23,949 bases of DNA from Pseudomonadales bacterium (GTDB lineage Bacteria; Pseudomonadota; Gammaproteobacteria; Pseudomonadales; UBA3067): assembly GCA_016763235.1 (NCBI GenBank), contig JAESUE010000274.1, forward strand, positions 1 to 23,949, given 5' to 3'. A program made the translations under genes and the position numbers. Positions 1 through 5,964 of the stretch are shown piece after piece. A model generated the notes under the pieces. It ran no database searches and was not told the DNA's origin. It saw only the letters and a list, made by a program, of their open reading frames with translations. How positions within the stretch are numbered: position 1 is the first letter of the stretch; each line of letters opens with the position of its first letter.

Positions 1-52
1 ACCATGGTGATTCAACGCCTAATAACAGGGCATAATGATCTTCAATTTCCAT
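1..52 (-). CDS. N-terminal 17 codons of a probable transposase, cut by window edge
   Basis: An ATG at 52-50 on the minus strand opens a frame that stays open to the window edge and encodes MEIEDHYALLLGVESPW. The pattern of a short acidic start followed by 'LLG(V/L)xSPW' resembles the N-terminus of ISL3-family transposases as I remember them, but 17 residues are too few to be sure. Upstream on the same strand, GGTAAG sits about nine bases before the ATG and could serve as a ribosome-binding site. If it is an insertion sequence, its end should lie between 53 and about 200; I could not define a terminal inverted repeat because the other end is outside the window. Confidence 0.4.
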   Translation of the reverse strand, partial: MEIEDHYALLLGVESPW

Positions 53-202
53 AGAACAACTTACCGCTTTTAATTTTTCTATAAAATGCCATATTTCTTG
101 TCTATTTCACACAGACTTACGAAGAACCATCTTAGAGAAGCACCTGTTTCTCCGATGTGGGGCACCATTTATTAAATTTCAGGTATTGAGGTAGCAATCT
201 AG

Positions 203-466
203 ATGTTATTTATAAAGAAAAAAGTGACCCACTCTAAAAGCACCCATGAACAGGCTCTAGGAAAAATAGCTGCCAGTGCTCAATGTAAGGAAGGAATATT
301 TACAGATCGGAGAGGTGTAGACCAACAGCGGAGAGTTCAGATAAAGCCAAACCGTGCCAGCAGAGGAGCAAGGGGAAACAAAAGATTAAGCCCTGAAGAA
401 AGACGCAGGAATCACCATTTTAGTAAAGACTGGTACCTTAGAACAGGTTACCTAGGATTGGGGTAG
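203..466 (+). CDS. Possible small Arg-rich hypothetical protein (87 aa)
   Basis: This open frame starts with ATG at 203; GAGG about eleven bases upstream is a possible but distant ribosome-binding site. The product is strongly basic, with scattered Arg-Arg pairs (TDRRG, QQRR, EERRRN) and a C-terminal stretch HHFSKDWYLRTGYLG. The Arg-Arg spacing recalls short 'DRRxGxDRR' proteins seen in many proteobacteria, but I cannot name a family. No signal peptide or membrane segment is visible. It is the only reasonable coding candidate between the left-edge transposase and the cold-shock gene, and it could equally be a remnant of a gene damaged by insertion. A function cannot be assigned. Confidence 0.35.
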   Translation: MLFIKKKVTHSKSTHEQALGKIAASAQCKEGIFTDRRGVDQQRRVQIKPNRASRGARGNKRLSPEERRRNHHFSKDWYLRTGYLGLG

Positions 467-468
467 CA

Positions 469-493
469 CTATCACCACGCGCTATCACCACGC
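469..493. repeat. Two tandem copies of a 12-13 bp unit
   Basis: CTATCACCACGC occurs at 469-480 and again at 482-493, separated by a single G. It lies just after the stop of the small Arg-rich ORF. It looks like a local duplication; no function is apparent. Confidence 0.7.
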
Positions 494-564
494 CTTACTT
501 TTTACTCTAAGCACTGCTCGCCAGAATTGAGAGAGATGCCATCAATAGCGACCTCTCGAACAGT

Positions 565-603
565 ACAAAAACGGGCATGCACAGAAAATCTCTGCGCACG
601 CCC
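565..603 (-). terminator. Rho-independent terminator of the cold-shock gene
   Basis: On the minus strand, bases 603 to 591 (GGGCGTGCGCAGA) can pair with bases 585 to 573 (TCTGTGCATGCCC), giving a 13-pair stem with two G-U pairs and a short loop. The stem is followed directly by GTTTTTGT at 572-565. It begins nine bases after the cold-shock stop codon, the expected position for an intrinsic terminator. Confidence 0.85.
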
Positions 604-611
604 ATTTGCAG

Positions 612-818
612 CTATGCGGGAACTACGTTATTCGCGCATGGTCCTTTTTGGCCTTCGCCTATTTCGAAATCTACTGCTTGTCCGTCATTAAGGCTCGCAT
701 ATCCGCCCCCATTTTTTATTTCTGAGTGATGTACGAAAAGATCTTTTCCACCATCATCAGGAGTGATAAAGCCGTAACCTTTGTCGGCATTAAACCACTT
801 TACAGTACCTTTGCTCAT
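612..818 (-). CDS. Cold-shock domain protein (CspA family, 68 aa)
   Basis: This is a single cold-shock domain, a five-stranded OB-fold that binds single-stranded RNA and DNA and acts as an RNA chaperone or antiterminator in the cytoplasm. Both nucleic-acid-binding motifs are visible: RNP1 as KGYGFI (residues 13-18) and RNP2 as LFVHHS (27-32). The N-terminal GTVKWFNADKGYGFI is typical and 68 residues is the usual length. The ATG at 818 is preceded by AGGAAAG at good spacing. It is monocistronic, with a clear terminator downstream and a copy of the hairpin repeat (845-988) immediately upstream. Which CspA paralogue it is cannot be decided, so no symbol is given; whether it is cold-induced cannot be read from the sequence. 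Confidence 0.95.
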   Translation of the reverse strand: MSKGTVKWFNADKGYGFITPDDGGKDLFVHHSEIKNGGGYASLNDGQAVDFEIGEGQKGPCANNVVPA

Positions 819-844
819 TTCTAACTTTCCTATTTAGATTGATA

Positions 845-988
845 GCAACTACTCAACTCACGCTCAAATTCGTGTATAACAGCGTTAAAAAATGATCATT
901 TAACCATATAAATTCACATTTCTGCCTTGTTCTGCTCAAATTTGAACGCAATCTGAACAGTTACAGCGTTCACTAACTAAGTAGTTAC
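845..988 (-). repeat. Intergenic hairpin repeat, copy A (144 bp, minus orientation)
   Basis: Read on the minus strand, this copy starts GTAACTACTTAG at 988, repeats the motif as GTAACTGTTCAG at 964, and ends with the inverse complement of that motif at 845. The 28-base arms are 964-937 and 872-845. They pair along their whole length if G-U pairs are allowed, except one A/G mismatch at arm position 13. The element fills most of the 264-bp gap between guaA and the cold-shock gene and points toward the cold-shock gene. The family has other copies at 2790-2916, 9694-9834 and 19664-19804. Confidence 0.9.
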
Positions 989-1082
989 GATTGATATTAC
1001 TTTATCGGCGAATTTTCACTTCCAACAGCCTCTCTAGAACAAGCCTACGAGAAAAACCCACTTAACTTTGGAGCATAACACC

Positions 1083-2660
1083 TTATTCCCACTCGATGGT
1101 AGCTGGTGGCTTAGAAGAAACGTCATAAACGACACGGGAAACTTGTGGGATTTCATTAATAATCCGCCGAGAAACAACTTCTAACAGCTCATAGGGCAAA
1201 TGAGCCCAACGGGCCGTCATAAAATCGATGGTCTCCACCGCTCGCAATGCGATGACATATTCATAACGACGCGCATCACCCACCACACCCACAGATTTAA
1301 CAGGTAAAAATACGGCAAATGCTTGGCTCGTTTTATGATAAAAATCAGCATTATGAAGTTCATCGATAAAAATATGATCGGCTAGGCGCAAAATATCTGC
1401 ATAATCCTTTTTCACTTCGCCCAATATGCGCACACCTAAACCGGGCCCAGGAAATGGATGACGATAGACCATGTCGTAAGGCAGCCCCAGCTCTAGCCCA
1501 ATTTTGCGCACCTCATCTTTAAAAAGCTCGCGCAATGGCTCCAGTAACTTCAGTTTCATATCTTCAGGCAAGCCCCCCACATTATGGTGAGACTTAATCA
1601 CATGAGCCTTTCCTGATTTCACGCCTGCTGACTCAATGACATCGGGGTAAATAGTTCCTTGAGCAAGCCATGAAGCATTGCTTATTTTATCTGCCTCCTG
1701 GTTAAAAATATCGACAAAGCAATTACCAATTATCTTACGCTTCTTTTCTGGGTCATTGACGCCAACAAGCCCAGATAGAAAAAACTCCTCTGCATCAACG
1801 CGAATCACCTTTACGCCCATGTTTTTAGCGAACATGCTCATGACCTGGTCGCCCTCCTGGTGACGCAAGAGACCATTATCCACAAACACACAGGTTAGCT
1901 GATTACCTATAGCCTTATGAAGCAAGGCGGCCACCACAGAGGAATCTACGCCGCCAGATAGACCAAGAATAACGTGCTCATCACCTACTTGCGCTTTGAT
2001 TCGTTCAATTGCGTCAGTAACAATGCCAGAAGAATTCCAAAGCAACTGGCAACCAGCTATATCTTTAATGAAGCGTTCAAGTATTCTGCCCCCTTGCGCA
2101 GTATGAGTGACCTCTGGATGGAACTGGACACCATAAAAGTGGCGTTCAGTATCAGCAATTGCAACAATCGGGGCACTCTCTGTTTCGGCAATACACTTAA
2201 AGCCGGGAGGCACTTGCGTCACTTTATCTCCGTGGCTCATCCAAACATCAAGCTCTGGCTGCCCATCTGAGTTGATGTGATCTTCTATGCCATCCAGCAG
2301 AGGGCTGCTTGCGGTCACTTGCACCTTGGCATAACCAAACTCGCACGTATCAGAGCCCTCCACACGGCCACCCAACTGGGTCACCATAGTTTGCAGGCCG
2401 TAACATATCCCAAGGACTGGGCAGCCTAAATCAAAAACCACTTGCGGTGCACGAGACGTATCGGCAGCGGTAACTGAGTCTGGCCCACCTGAAAGAATAA
2501 TTGCCTTTGGTGCGAAATCTCTAATGGCTTGTTCATCCATTTCGCACCCGTGTAGCTCACAATAAACACCAATCTCTCTCACCCTGCGCGCAATCAATTG
2601 CGTATATTGCGAACCAAAATCGAGAATTAATATTTTTTCGTGGTGTATATTTTGAACCAT
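1083..2660 (-). CDS. guaA: GMP synthase (glutamine-hydrolysing)
   Basis: GuaA converts XMP to GMP using ATP and ammonia released from glutamine, the last step of guanine nucleotide synthesis, in the cytoplasm. The product is 525 residues, the same length as the E. coli enzyme. The class I glutamine amidotransferase domain (about 1-200) has the nucleophile Cys86 in GICYGLQ, with His181 and Glu183 in QFHPE completing the triad. The ATP-pyrophosphatase P-loop SGGVDS is at 235-240. The dimerisation domain follows and ends in the conserved IEWE. It lies downstream of guaB on the same strand, but the 326-bp gap holds a terminator-like hairpin and a repeat, so it probably has its own promoter or depends on readthrough. 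No strong Shine-Dalgarno is seen; CCTCC and GCGGG lie upstream. Confidence 0.98.
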   Translation of the reverse strand: MVQNIHHEKILILDFGSQYTQLIARRVREIGVYCELHGCEMDEQAIRDFAPKAIILSGGPDSVTAADTSRAPQVVFDLGCPVLGICYGLQTMVTQLGGRVEGSDTCEFGYAKVQVTASSPLLDGIEDHINSDGQPELDVWMSHGDKVTQVPPGFKCIAETESAPIVAIADTERHFYGVQFHPEVTHTAQGGRILERFIKDIAGCQLLWNSSGIVTDAIERIKAQVGDEHVILGLSGGVDSSVVAALLHKAIGNQLTCVFVDNGLLRHQEGDQVMSMFAKNMGVKVIRVDAEEFFLSGLVGVNDPEKKRKIIGNCFVDIFNQEADKISNASWLAQGTIYPDVIESAGVKSGKAHVIKSHHNVGGLPEDMKLKLLEPLRELFKDEVRKIGLELGLPYDMVYRHPFPGPGLGVRILGEVKKDYADILRLADHIFIDELHNADFYHKTSQAFAVFLPVKSVGVVGDARRYEYVIALRAVETIDFMTARWAHLPYELLEVVSRRIINEIPQVSRVVYDVSSKPPATIEWE

Positions 2661-2746
2661 GTTTTTTCCCGCTAAATTGGAGGGTTTAGTGCGCGTTGCT
2701 AGAATTTTCCGCGTGAAATATCGGGGCTGAAAAGAGAGTCATAACA

Positions 2747-2785
2747 AAAATGATAATGGGGCCTCAATCGCCCCATTATCATTTT
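2747..2785. terminator. Perfect 16-bp hairpin between guaB and guaA
   Basis: AAAATGATAATGGGGC at 2747-2762 is exactly complementary to 2770-2785, with a 7-base loop. Read on the minus strand (the direction of guaB and guaA), the stem is followed by TTTTTGTTAT, which makes it a good intrinsic terminator; the flanking A/T runs make it bidirectional in appearance. It lies about 200 bp after the guaB stop and 87 bp before the guaA start, between the repeat and guaA. It should limit guaB-guaA cotranscription. Confidence 0.75.
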
Positions 2786-2789
2786 AATC

Positions 2790-2916
2790 GTAACTATTCA
2801 GCGTATGTAACTGTTCAGATTTGAGCAGAACAAGGCCAAAAATGTGCGTTTATAAGGTTAAACAATCATTTTTTAACGCTGTTATGCGCAAATTTGAGCG
2901 TGAGCTGTATAGTTAC
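2790..2916 (+). repeat. Intergenic hairpin repeat, copy B (127 bp)
   Basis: This copy starts GTAACTATTCAG at 2790, has the second motif GTAACTGTTCAG, and ends with the inverted motif at 2916. Compared with the other copies it lacks 11 bases in the 5' arm: CAGATTTGAGC stands where the others have CAGATTGCG followed by TTCAAATTTGAGC. The outer stem is therefore weakened. The inner stem AAAAATG (2838-2844) with CATTTTT is intact. Its orientation is opposite to the guaB and guaA genes that flank it, unlike copies A, C and D, which point toward the following gene. Confidence 0.88.
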
Positions 2917-2986
2917 TTTTAATCTTTGTTTGTACCAATACTGCAAAGAGAAATCCGCAACAGATGCACCTTGCTTAATCGTTTTC

Positions 2987-4456
2987 CTAACTTAACCGAT
3001 AGTTAGGAGATTCTTTCGTAATAGTCACATCATGGACATGGCTTTCTTTCATGCCAGCAGTGGTTACTTTCACAAACTGGGTTTTAGTCTGCATTTCATG
3101 TAAGTCATGTGAGCCGGTATAGCCCATACTGGAACGCAGCCCACCCATCATCTGATGAATAATCGCATCCATCGGGCCTTTATATGGAACACGACCCTCT
3201 ATACCTTCGGGAACTAGTTTATCTAAACCAGCGGCAGCATCTTGAAAATAGCGGTCACTGGAGCCTTGGCTTTGTCCCATCGCACCCAGCGAGCCCATTC
3301 CTCTGTATGCTTTATAGTAACGCCCTTGAAATAGCTCTACATCGCCTGGTGCCTCTTCTGTACCAGCAAGCAAACTACCCACCATGACCACATCGGCACC
3401 CGCTGCAATGGCCTTTGCTAGGTCGCCTGAAAAACGAATACCGCCATCCGCAATCAAGGAGATCCCCGCTTCACGGGTCACCTTGGAAACTTCAGATATC
3501 GCACTAATCTGAGGAACGCCTACGCCAGCAATAATCCTGGTTGTACAAATTGAGCCAGGGCCAATCCCCACCTTTACTCCATCAGCACCTGCTGCAACCA
3601 GAGCTTTCGCCGCATCAGCCGTTGCGATATTACCGCCTATGACCTCAATATCTGGAAAAGTGTCTTTAATCCAGCGAACGGTATCTATAACACCTTTGGA
3701 GTGACCATGTGCCGTATCAACCACTAGCATATCGACACCGGCTCCAATCAAGGCTTTAACGCGCTCGTTTGTACCCGCACCAACACCCACTGCAGCTGCA
3801 ACCCTTAATTGACCTGCACTATCTTTACATGCGCTAGGGTATGCCTCTGCCTTGAGGATGTCCTTCAGGGTCACCATCCCTCTCAACTGAAAGTCATCGT
3901 TAACGATTAACACTTTTTCAATGCGGTGGGTATGCAACAAGGCTTTTATTTCATCCAACGAAGAACCTTCTTTCGCAGTCACCAAACGCTCCTTCGGCGT
4001 CATAATTGTGGTTACTGCGTCTTCAATTTGTTGCGTGAAGCGTAAATCACGACTCGTCACGATACCTACCAGCTTTTCACCATCAACAACGGGCAAGCCG
4101 GAAATTCTATTGGTTTGGGTTATCTCAATAAGATCTCTAATGCTTGCAGAAGGAGAAACCGTCAGTGGGTCTTTAATAACACCACTTTCATATTTCTTCA
4201 CGGCTCGCACCTCACGCGCCTGAGCTTCAATAGTCATATTTTTATGCAAAACCCCAATACCACCCTGCTGGGCCATGCCCACCGCTAACCTAGATTCGGT
4301 AACAGTATCCATTGCAGAAGACATCAGCGGAATATTCAAAGCTATTCCCTTCGTCACGTGCGTTTTGAGGTTTGCATCTTTTGGTAAAAGATCAGAGTAA
4401 TTTGGAACAAGCAACACATCATCAAATGTGAGTGCATCTAAGGCAATACGTAACAT
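2987..4456 (-). CDS. guaB: IMP dehydrogenase
   Basis: GuaB oxidises IMP to XMP with NAD+, the first committed step to GMP and the step before GuaA. I start it at the ATG at 4456, giving 489 residues beginning MLRIALDALTFDDVLLVP, the E. coli-like start and length. The frame is open to a more upstream ATG at 4498, but the best promoter would place the transcription start at about that base, and the extra 14 residues are not conserved. The TIM barrel is interrupted by two CBS domains at about 95-205. The catalytic Cys304 lies in GPGSICTTR, and the C-terminal flap region YRGMGSLGAM is present. AAGG lies about ten bases before the chosen start. All key residues are intact. Confidence 0.97.
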   Translation of the reverse strand: MLRIALDALTFDDVLLVPNYSDLLPKDANLKTHVTKGIALNIPLMSSAMDTVTESRLAVGMAQQGGIGVLHKNMTIEAQAREVRAVKKYESGVIKDPLTVSPSASIRDLIEITQTNRISGLPVVDGEKLVGIVTSRDLRFTQQIEDAVTTIMTPKERLVTAKEGSSLDEIKALLHTHRIEKVLIVNDDFQLRGMVTLKDILKAEAYPSACKDSAGQLRVAAAVGVGAGTNERVKALIGAGVDMLVVDTAHGHSKGVIDTVRWIKDTFPDIEVIGGNIATADAAKALVAAGADGVKVGIGPGSICTTRIIAGVGVPQISAISEVSKVTREAGISLIADGGIRFSGDLAKAIAAGADVVMVGSLLAGTEEAPGDVELFQGRYYKAYRGMGSLGAMGQSQGSSDRYFQDAAAGLDKLVPEGIEGRVPYKGPMDAIIHQMMGGLRSSMGYTGSHDLHEMQTKTQFVKVTTAGMKESHVHDVTITKESPNYRLS

Positions 4457-4504
4457 GTAATAGGGACCTTGCTGAGTTCGGTGGAATACCAAGGGCAATC
4501 GACC

Positions 4505-4533
4505 ATTCTACAAAAATAAGGTTTTAAGGTAAA
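4505..4533 (-). promoter_or_regulatory. Predicted sigma-70 promoter of guaB
   Basis: On the minus strand a -35 element TTTACC (4533-4528) is followed, after exactly 17 bases, by a -10 element TAGAAT (4510-4505). Transcription would begin near 4498, leaving a leader of about 40 bases before the guaB ATG at 4456. This also argues against the ATG at 4498 as the start. Confidence 0.6.
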
Positions 4534-4658
4534 TAGTAGCGTCCCTAAGAATTAAGGAAGCACTTGTCATATTGGAGGAAATAGAATAGTTTTGCGTCGC
4601 AATCTCGACAGCGCAAAAAAATAACAATCACCACTAAAAAAAAAGGGTATCAAGAAAA

Positions 4659-5003
4659 ATGTTAGCATTTGCCATTATGTTGGTTTTTATGGGAACAGGT
4701 TACGCTGGATATTTATTATCAACCAGCCATAAACGAAACACAAAACCACTCGATTTCCTTCGTACCGTACACCGTTTCGGCGCAATACTTGGGCTTGTTT
4801 GCTTTGGTATATACCTTCTTACCAACGAAGGCAATACTTTACTAACCGCAGGATTTGTTCTGTTCTTAGTGACTTTACTAGCGGGTTTCACGCTTTTTAG
4901 AGGGCTTTACCCCCAACAGCAAAAACCAATGATGCTTATCTATATACATGCAAGCGCCGCTATTACAGCCCTATTAACAACCACCATTGGCTTTATCGTT
5001 TAA
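4659..5003 (+). CDS. Small integral membrane protein of unknown function (114 aa)
   Basis: The product has four hydrophobic segments: about 2-20, 40-57, 62-80 and 92-113. Short basic or polar links lie between them, including SHKRNTKP after the first helix and YPQQQKP before the last. This is a compact four-helix inner-membrane protein with no catalytic motif that I recognise. AAGGG lies 13-17 bases before the ATG at 4659, so initiation is probably modest. It stands alone between divergent guaB and convergent PilZ genes, so context gives no job. The frame is convincing because the hydrophobic pattern is regular and the codon content is like that of its neighbours. I do not recognise the family. 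Confidence 0.8.
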   Translation: MLAFAIMLVFMGTGYAGYLLSTSHKRNTKPLDFLRTVHRFGAILGLVCFGIYLLTNEGNTLLTAGFVLFLVTLLAGFTLFRGLYPQQQKPMMLIYIHASAAITALLTTTIGFIV

Positions 5004-5072
5004 CTTACGGTTAACTCCATAAATCGCCCGAACAAGCCACTCGGCATAAAAAAATGAATAACGAAGTACTAT

Positions 5073-5405
5073 TCACTCAAAAGATGCCAACTTTACTCGG
5101 GCGGTCTCTGGCAAATCAGTAAATGTAAGGCCAGTATCATAAAAATCATCACCACACTTACGGCACCAGCACGCTTTCGCTTCAAAACCGATCTGAACAG
5201 GTAAGCTGGCATCTGCTGTATCTACCAATCCGAAACGGTATTTCTCTCCCTGTTTTAACGGCTCAACACCGCTAATAAGGACGCCGCCACTGGAAATATC
5301 AAGTATCAACCCAACATACTCACTCGTATCGTGATCATAAACGTTGACGTAATAAAGTAGGTTTCTGCGGGATTCTGATCGCTGATCGGGCACTTGTGGT
5401 TGCAT
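5073..5405 (-). CDS. PilZ-domain protein (predicted cyclic-di-GMP receptor, 110 aa)
   Basis: This is a stand-alone PilZ domain, which binds cyclic-di-GMP and passes the signal to a partner such as a pilus, flagellar or polysaccharide machine. Both ligand motifs are present: RxxxR as RSESR at residues 9-13, and (D/N)xSxxG as DISSGG at 36-41. The length is typical of single-domain PilZ proteins. A CWCRKC cluster near residues 78-83 has three cysteines in six residues; that is not part of the PilZ signature and could be redox- or metal-sensitive. It is unlinked to an obvious effector. The GGDEF-EAL protein 14 kb away is a possible source or sink of its ligand, but that is inference. Confidence 0.9.
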   Translation of the reverse strand: MQPQVPDQRSESRRNLLYYVNVYDHDTSEYVGLILDISSGGVLISGVEPLKQGEKYRFGLVDTADASLPVQIGFEAKACWCRKCGDDFYDTGLTFTDLPETARVKLASFE

Positions 5406-5964
5406 ATTCTCTACCTCTATTCCTTAAGTTAAAAGTCACCCAGAAAACATCCTGTTTTCTTCGTTATATCTAGGAGTAATCGATCATGTTAATTACTACG
5501 ATTCACATAAATAACCCCAACCAAAGTAAATAGCAAGACCATATTACATAAAATATTCACTTGTTAAAGCTATTACTTTAATTTTCTGCCAATTAACTGT
5601 ACTTATAAGAACGGGCCTTACAAACCCGTCGTAATGGGTTGATATAAAATGCTTTATATCAAATAAAGCAACAAACTACCCGCTTAAATGGGCAAAGCTG
5701 ACAACTTTTAACACCCCCTTTTACAACTACAATACTGATACTATTATATAGTTAGGAACCTACTTTATCTCATTTGAAGTGCGACTTACGCGGTATTAAA
5801 CGAACAGTTTCTTAGGTACGATTATCATATGAGCAAAACTTGCGTCTCTAACACGTCTAAACGCAAGTTGAGGTTGCTCTACCAAGCACTCTGAACTACC
5901 TTAAAAAAACATCCATTTACGGCACTAAAAAATAAATCACTGCCTTTGAACCAACAGGCCATTT
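5406..5964. other. 559-bp non-coding stretch upstream of prc, with several hairpins
   Basis: No convincing gene is present. A small perfect hairpin AGAAAACA/TGTTTTCT lies at 5442-5460. At 5639-5669 two hairpins share bases and exclude each other: TTGATATAAA (5639-5648) with TTTATATCAA (5653-5662), or GCTTTAT (5651-5657) with ATAAAGC (5663-5669). A third hairpin, AACTTGCGT (5837-5845) with ACGCAAGTT (5861-5869), lies inside the predicted prc leader. A promoter candidate is listed separately. A small RNA or a structured leader is possible but unproven. Confidence 0.5.
5720..5747 (+). promoter_or_regulatory. Candidate promoter for prc
   Basis: TTTACA (5720-5725), a 16-base spacer and TATTAT (5742-5747) each match the sigma-70 consensus at five of six bases. 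Transcription from here would give an unusually long leader of about 210 bases before the prc ATG, including the 9-bp hairpin at 5837-5869. Confidence 0.4.

Noticed and set aside
4457..4498. Longer GuaB with 14 extra N-terminal residues
   Set aside because: The predicted transcription start coincides with the upstream ATG, the extra residues are not conserved, and the shorter form has the family's usual start and length.
4590..4618. TTTTGCG/CGCAAAA inverted repeat upstream of the small membrane protein
   Set aside because: It is seven base pairs in an A-rich area with no conserved spacing to a promoter; it could be an operator but nothing supports it.
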